A DNA stretch of 64,000 nucleotides from Flavobacterium anhuiense (GCF_900101855.1 NZ_FMVC01000004.1:62001-126000); one strand, 5' to 3'. Counted from the first letter of the stretch, positions 1-11,145 are shown. Numbers and translations are program-made. The notes: generated by a model not told the origin, from the letters alone.

Positions 1-616
1 GCTTAATCAAAAATTTAGCGTAAGTTGCTAAATAAGCATTCGGGTTTGGTTCTTTATATAATTTGTTTTTAATAAAATCAGGATCAACGTCGTACTCTTT
101 TTCAAGTTCAACAGCCAATTCTTTAGGCATTTTATTAAAATAGTATTTTCTAATTAGTTCTTTTCCAAAAACATTACCACTGCAATCATCCATTACGATG
201 TATCCTAAAGATTGAACTTTTTGGTGCAATGTTTTTCCATCGAAATAACTGCAGTTAGAACCTGTTCCTAAGATGCACACTATTGCTTCTTCTCCTTTTG
301 GAGTTGTTGCATAAACAGCAGCATAAGTATCTTCTTGAACGTCTACAATTGCGTTAGAAAAATATTCTTGAAAAATTCTTTTCAGCCACTCTTTCATTCT
401 ATCCGTACCACAACCGGCACCATAAAAGAATAAATGCGTAGCATTTTTTTTATTTTGTAAGATATCAAAACGGTCATTTAATCTTTCAATGATTTCTGGC
501 TCGTCTAGAATTTCAGGATTTAATCCTAAAGTTTGTGTTGTGAATAATACTTTTCCATTATCATCTATCGCAATCCAATCGGCTTTAGTAGATCCACTGT
601 CAACTATTAATTTCAT
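1..616 (-). CDS. BadF/BadG-type ATPase, probable N-acetylglucosamine kinase (3' end outside window)
   Basis: The reading frame starts at an ATG (616-614) and runs off the left edge, so about 205 residues are seen. The N-terminus MKLIVDSGSTKADW is the phosphate-1 loop of the ASKHA (actin/hexokinase) fold. A second glycine motif, ILGTGSNC, and a GYIVMDDCSGNVFGKE stretch follow, as in BadF/BadG/BcrA and eukaryotic-type GlcNAc kinases. The expected role is cytoplasmic ATP-dependent phosphorylation of GlcNAc during amino-sugar or cell-wall recycling. It lies downstream of gapA on the same strand behind a terminator hairpin. Substrate specificity is inferred from family resemblance, and the C-terminal part cannot be checked. 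Confidence 0.75.
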   Translation of the reverse strand, partial: MKLIVDSGSTKADWIAIDDNGKVLFTTQTLGLNPEILDEPEIIERLNDRFDILQNKKNATHLFFYGAGCGTDRMKEWLKRIFQEYFSNAIVDVQEDTYAAVYATTPKGEEAIVCILGTGSNCSYFDGKTLHQKVQSLGYIVMDDCSGNVFGKELIRKYYFNKMPKELAVELEKEYDVDPDFIKNKLYKEPNPNAYLATYAKFLIK

Positions 617-698
617 TTGTTTAGTTTTTGGAATTAGGTTTTCTATTTTTAATTTAAAAGTGTGTTTTTTACATTAATTATAGAAGTAACAAAATAAG

Positions 699-731
699 AA
701 AATCCCGTTATTGTAAAAGTAACGGGATTTT
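699..731 (-). terminator. Terminator after gapA
   Basis: A perfect 12-bp stem (699-710 with 720-731, AAAATCCCGTTA arm) has a 9-nt loop. Read on the minus strand it is followed by a T-rich stretch. It lies between the gapA stop and the kinase start, so it should separate those two transcripts at least partly. Confidence 0.75.
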
Positions 732-747
732 GCAAAAATATATATTA

Positions 748-1785
<1,038 letters not shown>

Positions 1786-1847
1786 CTATTTCAAAGTCTA
1801 ATTTCCTCACAATAAACTTCTTTTCTTTTTTAAACTTTTTATATTGA

Positions 1848-2834
1848 TTATGTAGACATTATGTCTGACACTCTTAATAATTCTCTATCAATTTCTGATT
1901 TTCCTTTGATAGCTTGCTCAAGTGGAGTTAGAACAACTTTATCTTCACGAAGTCCAACCATATAATTAGATTTTCCTTCAATTAAAGATTCTACTGCTTT
2001 TACCCCTAAACGGCTCGCTAAAACACGGTCAAAACAAGATGGAGAACCACCACGCTGCATGTGTCCTAAAACAGAAACTCTTACGTCGTATTCAGGAAGG
2101 TTGGCTTCAACATAATCTTTTAATTCAAATACGTTTTTACCAATTTTATCTCCCTCAGCAATAACCACTATACTTGATGATTTTCCTGATGCTTTACTTT
2201 TTTGAAGGGAATCTAAAAGACGATCTAAACCTAGATCTTCTTCAGGAATAAGGATTTCTTCTGCTCCTGCACCAATACCTGCATTAAGAGCAATATGACC
2301 AGCATCTCTACCCATAACCTCTACAAAGAAAAGACGGTTATGAGAACTCGCTGTGTCTCTAATTTTATCGATACAGTCTACAACAGTATTTAACGCTGTG
2401 TCATACCCTAAAGTAAAACTTGTACCATAAATATCATTATCAATTGTACCTGGAATTCCCATTACCGGGAAACCAAATTCTGAATTAAAAATTAATCCTC
2501 CGGTAAAACTTCCATCACCACCAATAACAACCAAAGCATCAACACCAGCCTTAACAAGATTCTCGTGTGCTTTCTTTCTACCTTCAGGGGTTCTAAACTC
2601 AACTGAACGAGCCGATTTTAAGATCGTTCCACCTTTGTTTACAATATTATTTACGCTACGTGGTCCCATCTCTTTGAAGTCACCCTCAATCATTCCCTGG
2701 TACCCTCTATAAATTCCGATGCATTCTATATTATGATATGCGCAAGTTCGAACAACTGATCGTATTGCAGCATTCATTCCAGGTGAATCTCCTCCTGAGG
2801 TAAGAACACCTACTTTTTTTATTGTTTTTGGCAT
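1848..2834 (-). CDS. pfkA: ATP-dependent 6-phosphofructokinase
   Basis: This 328-residue group A phosphofructokinase has the ATP-binding motif TSGGDSPGMNAAIR near residues 12-25, the catalytic loop PGTIDNDI near 125 and the substrate motif MGRDAGHIAL near 170. The GGDGSFTGG loop with Asp-Gly-Ser is typical of the ATP-dependent rather than the PPi-dependent type. It phosphorylates fructose-6-phosphate to fructose-1,6-bisphosphate in the cytoplasm. It is the upstream member of the probable pfkA-gapA operon. The ATG start matches the usual N-terminus of the family. Confidence 0.96.
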   Translation of the reverse strand: MPKTIKKVGVLTSGGDSPGMNAAIRSVVRTCAYHNIECIGIYRGYQGMIEGDFKEMGPRSVNNIVNKGGTILKSARSVEFRTPEGRKKAHENLVKAGVDALVVIGGDGSFTGGLIFNSEFGFPVMGIPGTIDNDIYGTSFTLGYDTALNTVVDCIDKIRDTASSHNRLFFVEVMGRDAGHIALNAGIGAGAEEILIPEEDLGLDRLLDSLQKSKASGKSSSIVVIAEGDKIGKNVFELKDYVEANLPEYDVRVSVLGHMQRGGSPSCFDRVLASRLGVKAVESLIEGKSNYMVGLREDKVVLTPLEQAIKGKSEIDRELLRVSDIMST

Positions 2835-3088
2835 TATTTAAGTATTAAAGTGTAAAATTAGCAAACATTCAGCACTTTTCGGGTTACGATTATCATAAAT
2901 TAATAAAATCTGTTAAATTCAAACGTTTTCGTTAATAAGTTTTTTCTAGGAAAAAATTTCATTAAAAATAATAAAACGCTATTTTTTTAATTAAATCGTC
3001 AAAATTAACAATACCCTAATGAAGTGTTATAAAAATCAGAATTTCCCGCTCACATGGAAAATTTTAAAAGAGTGCCTAAATTTAGCAC

Positions 3089-3118
3089 AAAAAAAACCAT
3101 TATGAGAATAATGGTTTT
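3089..3118 (-). terminator. Terminator after the tamB-like gene
   Basis: A 10-bp stem (3093-3102 with 3109-3118) with a 6-nt loop is followed on the minus strand by a run of T. It lies about 25 bp after the stop of the tamB-like gene. The rest of the 309-base gap between that gene and pfkA (2835-3143) is AT-rich and should hold the pfkA promoter. I see no clear consensus promoter or gene in it. Confidence 0.75.
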
Positions 3119-3143
3119 ATAAAAGGTTATTTTTAACAAAGTG

Positions 3144-6100
3144 TTAATAATCGTTGTCAGGAATTAATCCTTGATTATTGCTTGGTGTATGTTCCTGTTC
3201 TTTTTTCTTCTTTTCTTCCTCCTTTTTCTTTTTCTCTTCCTCTTCTTTTGCTTTTTTCTTGTTTTTTTCTGAATCTTTCTTACTTGAGAAATTCATATAC
3301 TCAGGAAGATATGAGTCTTGAAGATCATCATGAGAAGAACTTTTTACAGCTTTTTCTATTTTATGGTTTTTAAACAGCTTATTTACAAGCTCACTAAAGG
3401 TATCAAAATCTACCTCATAAGAGATACCCACACCTTGCGTATAACCAATTCCTTGTCCTATATAATTAATATCATTTTCTTTATTGAACAAACGAAGGTT
3501 CATTGTTCCGTCCTCATTTACACGATACAAAATTTCTATATCTCCAACAATAGCAGATTCATTTACACCTCCAACCGGAACTCCTAGTTTTCCGTTGATG
3601 GTAATTCTTTCATTAATTTGAGACGATATATTAGCCACAAACTGACCGTCAACCTCCTGCCCTGTTCTTCTATCTGCAGCAATGTAGTTTAAGTCGATAT
3701 TTACTTTATCATTATCTGACTTAATAATGCCTCCTAATAAACTTGAAGCGGTTTCTGTCAATGTTCCAGAGAAATCTCCCTGGCTAAATCCGTCGGTACT
3801 CATAAACGAACCAGTCGATAACAAATAAAGAGCTTGTGTTTGGCGAATATCTTTATCATCCAGTTTATATTGTATCTCCGATTTTAAAACGTTACTTACC
3901 GATGGAAACTGAATATCAAAATTAGGTTCTGGACTTGCTAAATCTCCTCTTAAACCGATAACCACTTCTACAGGAACTTTTTTGTTGAATGATGAAGTAT
4001 TATCTAAAAGTACTGCTGGATTGGCTTGCGTTTTATAAACTGCTTCCAAGTTAAGCTGGGCACGCATCGGGTTTCCTTCCCATATAATCGAACCTCCTTT
4101 TTTCACGGTAAACTTTTTATCGATAAGTCCACCGTATTTAAAGTTATAAGTCCCTTCGTATGCTTGGAAATCTCCCCACATATTAAACTTACCTAAAGTA
4201 TTGATTTTAAATAAAAGCGATCCATATCCTTTTCCTTTCATACCATGCCCCGAATTTCGATCTAGAATAACTTCAACTTCGGCATCTGGTGTAATGTCAA
4301 AATCAAACTCCAGTTCAAGTCCATTATAATCTCTTGTTTTTTCAACAATTCCGTTCTCAAGATTATACTTTTCTTTTGGTGTTACGAAATGGATCCAGCT
4401 GCTTTCTCCAACACTTTGCGCATTATTAATCGGGATCTTAACCTCGGTACCTTTTTCAGATTTTGCATCTACCTTAATAAAAAGACTTTCTACAGGACCT
4501 TTTATGCTTGCTGTTCCATTTATAAAAGCTGTTCCGAAATAGGCGGCATCGTCACTGTCTTTTGTATCTAATGCCACCAAACGTTTAGAAGTAATATTTA
4601 AATCTAACTTCCAATCACCAAAATTATGATGTTCGATACTTCCATTCAGCAAACCTTTCGTACCGTATTTCGTATCCGTTAATTGATTATTTCTAAACAA
4701 GAACTTTTCATTTGTCAAATCAATAACCGTTCGATCGCTTAATTCGTAATCGGTATTTAGGTACGGAATTGTCATTCCGGCTTTTTCAACATACAAACGT
4801 CCGTTGATTTCGGGTTTCTTCAAATTTCCGATAACAGCGGCATTTCCAGAAACAGAACCTCGCACATTTGACAGAACATCTCCGCCAATCGTTCCTAAAG
4901 TAGCCAGATTAAAGCCTTCTAGTTTAAGACTCATATCCATTATGGTTTCTTTATTCTCTATGGCAAAAGTTCCGTTAGCCCTAAACGACTCGGTAAAACC
5001 ATTCTGGATTGAGGAGTTAACCGTGAATTTTCTAAAAGATTCATCTCCAGAAATATCAAAATTAAGCGTACCCAATTCTGTATTGTTCATGACAAGATGA
5101 TCAATTTTTATGGATGCCGTGGGCTGATAAACATTTTTATTCTGCTTATAATTGACGTTTCCATTCAAATTACCATTAAATACAAATTTGGAATTTGCGG
5201 GCGTAATTTTATTGATGTCAACATCTTCAAAAGTCAACACAAGATCTTTATAATCTTTTCCTTTTATAACTCCGTTTAAATCAATTTTCTGGCTTTCATG
5301 AGATAAAACAATATTATCAAATGTAAAGTTTTTAAAATACTGATCGATAACAATCTGATTGTCTTTTTCTGCATCTTCGTTTAAGTACCAGATATAATCC
5401 TTAAACTTCATTTCAGATTTCTTGATTCCGACAATATTGTTTTTGTTCTTATCAATTGTATGAAACAAATCGAGATTAAAATAATCTTCGCCTTTATCTC
5501 CACCTTTAAACTCCGAACGAACAAAAAGCGTATCTTTTGCCGTAACATTAATCAAATTAAAATCTCGTATCTTATAATAAGGAGTCTTGATGCTATCTAA
5601 TTCGACATAAGCATTATAAAGCGGATTTTTATTATCAATGTTAATGCGTATATTATCAAATGTGTTTTTATCTGCCGTAATTTTTTTAGATCTGAAACGG
5701 AATTTAAACTCCTGCAAATCTGAATCTATTTTTCCTCGTACAACTGTCGAGGAATCAATGTTTATTTCTGGATAAAGCATTTCGACTACTTTATCGTAAA
5801 CACGGAAATTGAAATTCAAGAATTGCCCTTTTCTAACTTTATAAGGTTTATAATTGGTATACAAACTACCTACAGAATTCATAACCAATTTATCCAATTG
5901 ATCAAATCTAAATTTACCGACAATTTTTCCGTCTACAACATCATTTGAACTAACTGTAATAGTCCTTAAACGGTCAGCATCAAAACTTGAGTTTAGATTG
6001 ACTTGATCAAAAACATAAGTTGTTTTAGGATTCTGATATTCAGCATCGTTTATAAAAATATCTCCCTGAAGGTTTTCAATAGAATTTCCAGTTAATTGAA

Positions 6101-7679
6101 CTACGACATCTCCTCTAAAATGTGAAATAGAATCGTTTATAAATTTAAGCTTTCTTAAATCTGAGTTTTCAACGTTAATATGAAAATCGTAACGATTTTC
6201 TCTTTTGCTCAAATCCAACAAACCATCAAAATTTAAATTTAAATTCGGATCGTTTATCGCAATTTGTCCCTTATAATAAGGAAGTTTGAAATTTCCGTTT
6301 ACTACTATATTATTATAGGTATATTTATTGTAATCTAGTTTCGAGATGTCTCCTTTAATAACGGTATTCAAATATTTCTCAGTAAAACCAACTCCATCTA
6401 CATCAAGATTCAAAGTAGTTTTTCCAATATCTTTTCTATTTAAAACCGCGCCTACGTCAAAATTGTTTAAGATAATATTTCCAGAATAAGAAGCCTTATC
6501 AATAAAATCCATATTATTCAAATGAAGATCAACTTCTCCATTTCCGACATCTGTGGCAATTTTAAAAGCAGTTTCTAATGCTATAGTTGAAACTTTAGCT
6601 TTTCCGACAATATTAAATTTACCGATCCGCTTCATTTCTTTCGGAAGCCTTTTACCTAAAACTCCTGGAAGTAAAACCACCAAATCATCATAACTAGAAA
6701 GCAGTTTACTAAACTTTCCATCCATAGAAAACTTCTGCTCTTTGCTGCCCAGAAGATTTCTGAAATTGATTGTTCCGTTAATTTTTGATCCGTTTGTGTC
6801 GCTTAGTCTCAATCCTGTAAGCGTCATATTGTTCAACGGCCCGTCTAACTTAGTTTTTAGTTTAAAATGTTGATTTTTACCCAAACCATCATAAAAATGG
6901 CGAATATCATTGGTAGCAATAGAAGATGAATCTATTAAAACATCAAATCGAACTTTATCTGTAAAATCAAGAAAATCTGAAGGTTTATAATTTAAAATGG
7001 CTACGCCGTAAATTGAAGATCTTTTGGTTTTTATAGCCAGATTTTCGACTTTAATCTGTTTTTTGGTATAACTGAATTTACCTGCAAAATTGGAAACATA
7101 CAAACCGCGATGATCCATAAATGAAAACCTATGAATGTTTGTATTTACATCTGGCCCATACAACTTGAACTCACTGATATAAGCATTTAATTTTGTAAAA
7201 TCCAGAAACTTAGGAGTCGTTTTATTTTCATCAACAACAGAAAATCTTCCTTTTTCGATGTAAGCGTTTTTGGCCGTCAACAAAAAATGCTTCGTTGATT
7301 TTTTCTTAGGCGTATTTTCTACCTCAAAAGCTTGGATAAACTTATTGATATTATTCTCATCTTCACCTTTGTAGGTTTTCAGATTAAAAATCAAACCTGT
7401 CAAACGTAAATCTCCAAAAATTAAATCTCCGTCTAAAAGCCTACTAAAACTGGCAATATCGGTAGTGATGATATCCGAATAAATCATCGTTTTTTTATGA
7501 TGATCTAAAATCGTCACTTTCTTCAATTTTACTCCACCAAAAATATTGATTGCCGTTTTTTCAACGTTAATATTAACCTTGTAATCTTCATTTAATCTGT
7601 TGGTAACATAATTAGCAATCTGTGTCTGAACCACAGGAAGAGAGAGTATGATAGCCAATGCTAACAAAAGTAAAATCAA
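3144..7679 (-). CDS. TamB-like translocation/assembly module protein (start uncertain)
   Basis: The 1511-residue predicted protein has an N-terminal membrane anchor (LILLLLALAIILSL near the start) followed by a very long repetitive beta-rich region. The C-terminal third matches the DUF490/TamB domain type (GNPMRAQLNLEAVYKT, then alternating strands). The tail, roughly residues 1465-1500, is a Lys/Glu-rich low-complexity segment. TamB/AsmA-like proteins bridge the inner and outer membranes and are linked to lipid transport and outer-membrane protein insertion. The coordinates given use a TTG codon inside the hydrophobic segment. The open frame continues upstream without an ATG to a stop at 7820-7818 and would add a charged pre-anchor segment, so the true start may be an ATT at 7799-7797. 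The gene is divergent from tsaD. Confidence 0.85.
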   Translation of the reverse strand: MILLLLALAIILSLPVVQTQIANYVTNRLNEDYKVNINVEKTAINIFGGVKLKKVTILDHHKKTMIYSDIITTDIASFSRLLDGDLIFGDLRLTGLIFNLKTYKGEDENNINKFIQAFEVENTPKKKSTKHFLLTAKNAYIEKGRFSVVDENKTTPKFLDFTKLNAYISEFKLYGPDVNTNIHRFSFMDHRGLYVSNFAGKFSYTKKQIKVENLAIKTKRSSIYGVAILNYKPSDFLDFTDKVRFDVLIDSSSIATNDIRHFYDGLGKNQHFKLKTKLDGPLNNMTLTGLRLSDTNGSKINGTINFRNLLGSKEQKFSMDGKFSKLLSSYDDLVVLLPGVLGKRLPKEMKRIGKFNIVGKAKVSTIALETAFKIATDVGNGEVDLHLNNMDFIDKASYSGNIILNNFDVGAVLNRKDIGKTTLNLDVDGVGFTEKYLNTVIKGDISKLDYNKYTYNNIVVNGNFKLPYYKGQIAINDPNLNLNFDGLLDLSKRENRYDFHINVENSDLRKLKFINDSISHFRGDVVVQLTGNSIENLQGDIFINDAEYQNPKTTYVFDQVNLNSSFDADRLRTITVSSNDVVDGKIVGKFRFDQLDKLVMNSVGSLYTNYKPYKVRKGQFLNFNFRVYDKVVEMLYPEINIDSSTVVRGKIDSDLQEFKFRFRSKKITADKNTFDNIRINIDNKNPLYNAYVELDSIKTPYYKIRDFNLINVTAKDTLFVRSEFKGGDKGEDYFNLDLFHTIDKNKNNIVGIKKSEMKFKDYIWYLNEDAEKDNQIVIDQYFKNFTFDNIVLSHESQKIDLNGVIKGKDYKDLVLTFEDVDINKITPANSKFVFNGNLNGNVNYKQNKNVYQPTASIKIDHLVMNNTELGTLNFDISGDESFRKFTVNSSIQNGFTESFRANGTFAIENKETIMDMSLKLEGFNLATLGTIGGDVLSNVRGSVSGNAAVIGNLKKPEINGRLYVEKAGMTIPYLNTDYELSDRTVIDLTNEKFLFRNNQLTDTKYGTKGLLNGSIEHHNFGDWKLDLNITSKRLVALDTKDSDDAAYFGTAFINGTASIKGPVESLFIKVDAKSEKGTEVKIPINNAQSVGESSWIHFVTPKEKYNLENGIVEKTRDYNGLELEFDFDITPDAEVEVILDRNSGHGMKGKGYGSLLFKINTLGKFNMWGDFQAYEGTYNFKYGGLIDKKFTVKKGGSIIWEGNPMRAQLNLEAVYKTQANPAVLLDNTSSFNKKVPVEVVIGLRGDLASPEPNFDIQFPSVSNVLKSEIQYKLDDKDIRQTQALYLLSTGSFMSTDGFSQGDFSGTLTETASSLLGGIIKSDNDKVNIDLNYIAADRRTGQEVDGQFVANISSQINERITINGKLGVPVGGVNESAIVGDIEILYRVNEDGTMNLRLFNKENDINYIGQGIGYTQGVGISYEVDFDTFSELVNKLFKNHKIEKAVKSSSHDDLQDSYLPEYMNFSSKKDSEKNKKKAKEEEEKKKKEEEKKKKEQEHTPSNNQGLIPDNDY

Positions 7680-7873
7680 CCCAATTAGGGTTCTAGATAT
7701 TATTTTCTTTACTTTTTTGATAGCTTCTTTAATTTTAGTTTCTTTTAAATTTATTTTGAACAGACAAAGAACGGCTGTTTTTGATAAAAATTCTTTAATT
7801 TTGGGGCACTGCTTAAATCAAAGAGATAAATTCATTTGATTTGTCAAATATAATTCAAAATTTGTGCCTTTAT

Positions 7874-8896
7874 ATGCAAAATCCAGAGGTTTTTATTCTA
7901 GCCATCGAAAGTTCATGCGATGATACTGCTGCCGCGGTTTTACATAACGACAAAGTATTGTCAAATGTTGTAGCCAATCAATTAATTCATAATCAATATG
8001 GAGGTGTTGTTCCCGAATTGGCTTCCCGAGCGCATCAGCAGAATATTGTCCCAGTGATAGATGCTGCACTTCGTAAAGCAAATGTACAAAAAGAACAGTT
8101 AAGCGCAATCGCATTTACACAAGGGCCAGGACTAATGGGCTCTTTATTGGTGGGGACTTCATTCAGTAAATCACTATCACTAGCCTTAAATGTGCCGTTA
8201 ATTGCTGTAAATCACATGCATGCTCATATATTGGCTCATTTTATTGATGAAGAAGGCTACGACAAACCTGAATTTCCTTTTTTAGCTTTAACCATTAGCG
8301 GAGGACATACTCAGATTGTAAAAGTGAATAGTTTTTTTGATATGGAAATTATCGGAGAAACTACAGACGATGCTGTAGGCGAAGCATTTGATAAAAGTGC
8401 TAAAATTCTTGGACTTCCTTATCCAGGCGGACCTTTGATTGATAAATATGCGAAGGAAGGAAATCCAAAAGCATTTCCTTTTACAAAACCAAAAGTTCCG
8501 GGATTAGATTTTAGCTTCTCTGGATTAAAAACCGCTATTTTATATTTCATTCAAAAAAACAAACAACAGAATCCGAATTTTATTGAAGAAAATCTAAATG
8601 ATATTTGCGCCTCTATTCAGCATACGATTATCGAAATTTTGATGGATAAAATAAAATTGGCTGTAAAAGAAACTGGAATTACGCAAATCGCTATTGGCGG
8701 TGGGGTTTCTGCAAATTCAGGAATTAGAAATACTTTGAAGGAAGCAGAAAGCAAATATGGCTGGAAAACTTTTATTCCGAAATTTGAATACACAACAGAC
8801 AATGCTGCAATGATAGGAATTGTAGGATACCAAAAATACTTATCTAATCGTTTTGAAACTTCTTCTGTGGTTTCTAAAGCCAGAATCGAATTTTAA
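7874..8896 (+). CDS. tsaD: tRNA N6-adenosine threonylcarbamoyltransferase TsaD
   Basis: This 340-residue Kae1/Qri7/TsaD-family protein transfers threonylcarbamoyl from TC-AMP to A37 of ANN-decoding tRNAs. It begins with the ASKHA motif ILAIESSCDDTAAAV. The iron-binding histidines are in NHMHAHILAH near residues 110-119, and SGGHTQIV, GVSANSG and TTDNAAMIG follow as in the family. I chose the ATG at 7874 because the first conserved residues follow it directly. An in-frame ATG 33 bp upstream would add a poorly conserved extension. rsmE follows two bases after the stop, so the genes are probably cotranscribed. Confidence 0.97.
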   Translation: MQNPEVFILAIESSCDDTAAAVLHNDKVLSNVVANQLIHNQYGGVVPELASRAHQQNIVPVIDAALRKANVQKEQLSAIAFTQGPGLMGSLLVGTSFSKSLSLALNVPLIAVNHMHAHILAHFIDEEGYDKPEFPFLALTISGGHTQIVKVNSFFDMEIIGETTDDAVGEAFDKSAKILGLPYPGGPLIDKYAKEGNPKAFPFTKPKVPGLDFSFSGLKTAILYFIQKNKQQNPNFIEENLNDICASIQHTIIEILMDKIKLAVKETGITQIAIGGGVSANSGIRNTLKEAESKYGWKTFIPKFEYTTDNAAMIGIVGYQKYLSNRFETSSVVSKARIEF

Positions 8897-8898
8897 TC

Positions 8899-9603
8899 AT
8901 GCAGTTATTTTTTAATCCGAATATCGACGAGACAACTCAAAGTTTTTCTTTTGATAAAGAAGAAAGCCGTCATATAATAAAAGTTCTCAGAAAAAAAGAT
9001 GGAGATATTCTGCATGTTACAAATGGCTCAGGACTATTATTTGAAACGCAAATTACATTGGCTTCAGACAATAAATGCACCGTTGAAGTCCTTTCGATAA
9101 AAAATGCCGAGAAGCCAAAATTTCATCTTCATTTGGCCGTCGCGCCAACCAAAATGAATGATCGTTTTGAATGGTTTTTGGAAAAAGCTACCGAAATCGG
9201 CATTCAAGAAATTACACCGATTTTCTGCGACCGTTCTGAACGAAAAGTAATTAATCGTGATCGTTTTGAAAAAATCATTCTTTCGGCAATGAAACAATGC
9301 AACGAAACCTTTCTTCCAAAATTGAATGAAGCAATTTCGTTTAAAGAATTCATGAAACAAAAACAAAATGGTCTTCAATTAATTGCTCACTGCGAAGAAA
9401 CCGATAAAAAGTCTTTGAAAGAAGTTTTAAAACCAAATGAAGATGTAACCATCTTAATTGGTCCAGAAGGCGATTTTTCTGAGAAAGAAATTGCATTGGC
9501 ATTAGAGAACAATTACAAACCTGTAACTTTAGGAAACACGCGATTGAGAACAGAAACAGCTGCCGTTGTCGCTTGCCATAGCGTTGTTTTTTTTAATGAA
9601 TAA
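8899..9603 (+). CDS. rsmE: 16S rRNA (uracil-1498-N3)-methyltransferase
   Basis: This 234-residue SPOUT methyltransferase has an N-terminal PUA-like RNA-binding part (MQLFFNPN, ESRHIIKVLRKKDGD) and a C-terminal SAM-binding trefoil knot seen in LIGPEGDFSEKEI and LGNTRLRTETAAV. Members methylate N3 of U1498 in 16S rRNA on the assembled 30S subunit. The start lies 2 bp after tsaD and the length is normal for the family. It probably belongs to the tsaD transcript. Confidence 0.95.
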   Translation: MQLFFNPNIDETTQSFSFDKEESRHIIKVLRKKDGDILHVTNGSGLLFETQITLASDNKCTVEVLSIKNAEKPKFHLHLAVAPTKMNDRFEWFLEKATEIGIQEITPIFCDRSERKVINRDRFEKIILSAMKQCNETFLPKLNEAISFKEFMKQKQNGLQLIAHCEETDKKSLKEVLKPNEDVTILIGPEGDFSEKEIALALENNYKPVTLGNTRLRTETAAVVACHSVVFFNE

Positions 9604-9634
9604 TTACTATACAACTTTATCATTAAAACCTACT

Positions 9635-9684
9635 AATCTTTGTCGAGCTACTTGTGGAGATTTCTCCTTCGTCGAAATGACAAA
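9635..9684. repeat. Partial copy of a dispersed intergenic repeat
   Basis: The sequence around AATCTTTGTCGAG and CTCCTTCGTCG...ATGACAAA matches the right half of the longer element at 30799-30902. The left half is missing, so it looks like a decayed or half copy. It lies in the gap between rsmE and the DUF4159 gene. Confidence 0.6.
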
Positions 9685-9713
9685 ATGCGAAGAACACGAT
9701 ATTTAAAACTAAC

Positions 9714-10352
9714 ATGAAAAAAATATTCTATTTATTATTACTTTTTTCAATTTCTTCTTTTTCACAAGAAATCGCTTTGCTTAAATACAGCGGCGGCGGC
9801 GATTGGTATGCAAATCCAACCTCCTTGCCAAATTTAATCAGTTTTTGCAATGCGAATATTAATACCCGCATTAAGAACAAACCTTCGACAGTAGAACCAA
9901 GCAATCCAGATTTGTTTTCGTATCCGTTTGTGCACATGACGGGACACGGAAATGTAGTTTTTAGCGATGCTGATGTAACCAATTTGAGAAATTATTTGAC
10001 AGCCGGAGGTTTCCTGCATATCGATGATAATTACGGAATGGATCAGTTTATTCGAAAAGAAATCAAAAAGATATTTCCAAATAATAATTTAGTAGAACTT
10101 CCGGCAAACCATCCCATTTTTCAAAAGCCATTTCCATTTCCTAACGGATTGCCAAAAATTCACGAGCATGACGGAACACGCCCGCAGGCATTTGGGATTT
10201 TTATAGACAATAAACTGGTTTTACTCTATACTTACGAATGTGATTTGGGTGATGGATGGGAAGATGCCGAAGTCCATAACGATCCTGCAAACGTAAGAGA
10301 CAAAGCTCTTAAAATGGGTGCCAACATCATCAATTATATTTTTACCAATTAA
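9714..10352 (+). CDS. Exported DUF4159 family protein
   Basis: This 212-residue protein has a clear signal peptide (MKKIFYLLLLFSISSFSQ, residues 1-18). The mature part resembles DUF4159, a family related to glutamine-amidotransferase-like folds found in Bacteroidota, with motifs GGDWY, HMTGHGNV, GGFLHIDDNYG and LPANHPIF. No catalytic function is established. It probably acts in the periplasm. It lies between rsmE and a trmH-type methyltransferase, whose start is 10 bp after the stop, so it may be cotranscribed with translation genes only by position. Confidence 0.8.
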   Translation: MKKIFYLLLLFSISSFSQEIALLKYSGGGDWYANPTSLPNLISFCNANINTRIKNKPSTVEPSNPDLFSYPFVHMTGHGNVVFSDADVTNLRNYLTAGGFLHIDDNYGMDQFIRKEIKKIFPNNNLVELPANHPIFQKPFPFPNGLPKIHEHDGTRPQAFGIFIDNKLVLLYTYECDLGDGWEDAEVHNDPANVRDKALKMGANIINYIFTN

Positions 10353-10362
10353 ATTCTAGAAA

Positions 10363-10860
10363 GTGCAGCTAACTCACGAAGAAAATCAATTTGAAAGAAA
10401 AACGTTTCCCATTACTTTGGTATGCGATCATATTTACTTTCAGCAGAATATTGGTTCTTTGTTCCGAATTTCTGAGGCTTTCGGAGTTGAAAACATAGTC
10501 TTTTTTGGAAAAGATATTCCTCTTACACCTCGTAAAATTAATAAAACTTCTCGCAGCACACATCTTCATGTGCCTCATTCTGTAATTGAAGATTATAGTG
10601 AGCTTAACTCCTATTTGACTGATAATAATTTTGAAATTATTGCTTTAGAGATTACTTCAAACAGCAAACCTTTAAAAGAAGTTATGATTCCTTTCGATAA
10701 AAAAATTGCTCTTTTGATTGGAAGTGAAATTAACGGAATCTCAGAAGAACTTCTAAAACTCTCGCACCAAATTGTGCATATTACTATGTTTGGCAAAAAC
10801 AGCAGTATGAATGTGGTACAGGCTGCTAGCATAGCGCTTTACGAAATTACTTCGCTGTAA
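10363..10860 (+). CDS. TrmH/SpoU-family RNA 2'-O-methyltransferase
   Basis: This 165-residue short SPOUT protein carries the three SpoU motifs: N-terminal NIGSLFRISEAFGVENIVFFG, LLIGSEINGIS near residue 125, and SMNVVQAASIALYE at the C-terminus. It should use SAM to methylate a ribose 2'-hydroxyl in tRNA or rRNA, but the target base cannot be told. The best start is a GTG at 10363, 10 bp after the DUF4159 stop. No in-frame ATG precedes the conserved region closely. There is no separate N-terminal RNA-binding domain, as in TrmL-like enzymes. The following gap to 11145 shows no gene. Confidence 0.85.
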   Translation: MQLTHEENQFERKTFPITLVCDHIYFQQNIGSLFRISEAFGVENIVFFGKDIPLTPRKINKTSRSTHLHVPHSVIEDYSELNSYLTDNNFEIIALEITSNSKPLKEVMIPFDKKIALLIGSEINGISEELLKLSHQIVHITMFGKNSSMNVVQAASIALYEITSL

Positions 10861-11145
10861 AAATTCGAACTCTGAAAAATTTCTTTTAAATTTTTACTGA
10901 ATTTTAAAGTTAAAGTTATCGTTAAACAACAGATAATCACGACGAAATACATTTTAAAAAGACAAAAGAAAGAAAATACTTAATAATTTTTTAATGTTAA
11001 TTTTTGTAGGAATCAGTGTTTGTAAGGGATTGTAAAATTTCTCACAAAATTTCTTTTCTAATATTTTGCGAAAAAGGTATTTTGTTATAAAATTGTCGCA
11101 TTATTCAACTAATCAACATTTTTATAACAAAAAACCCAATTTATT

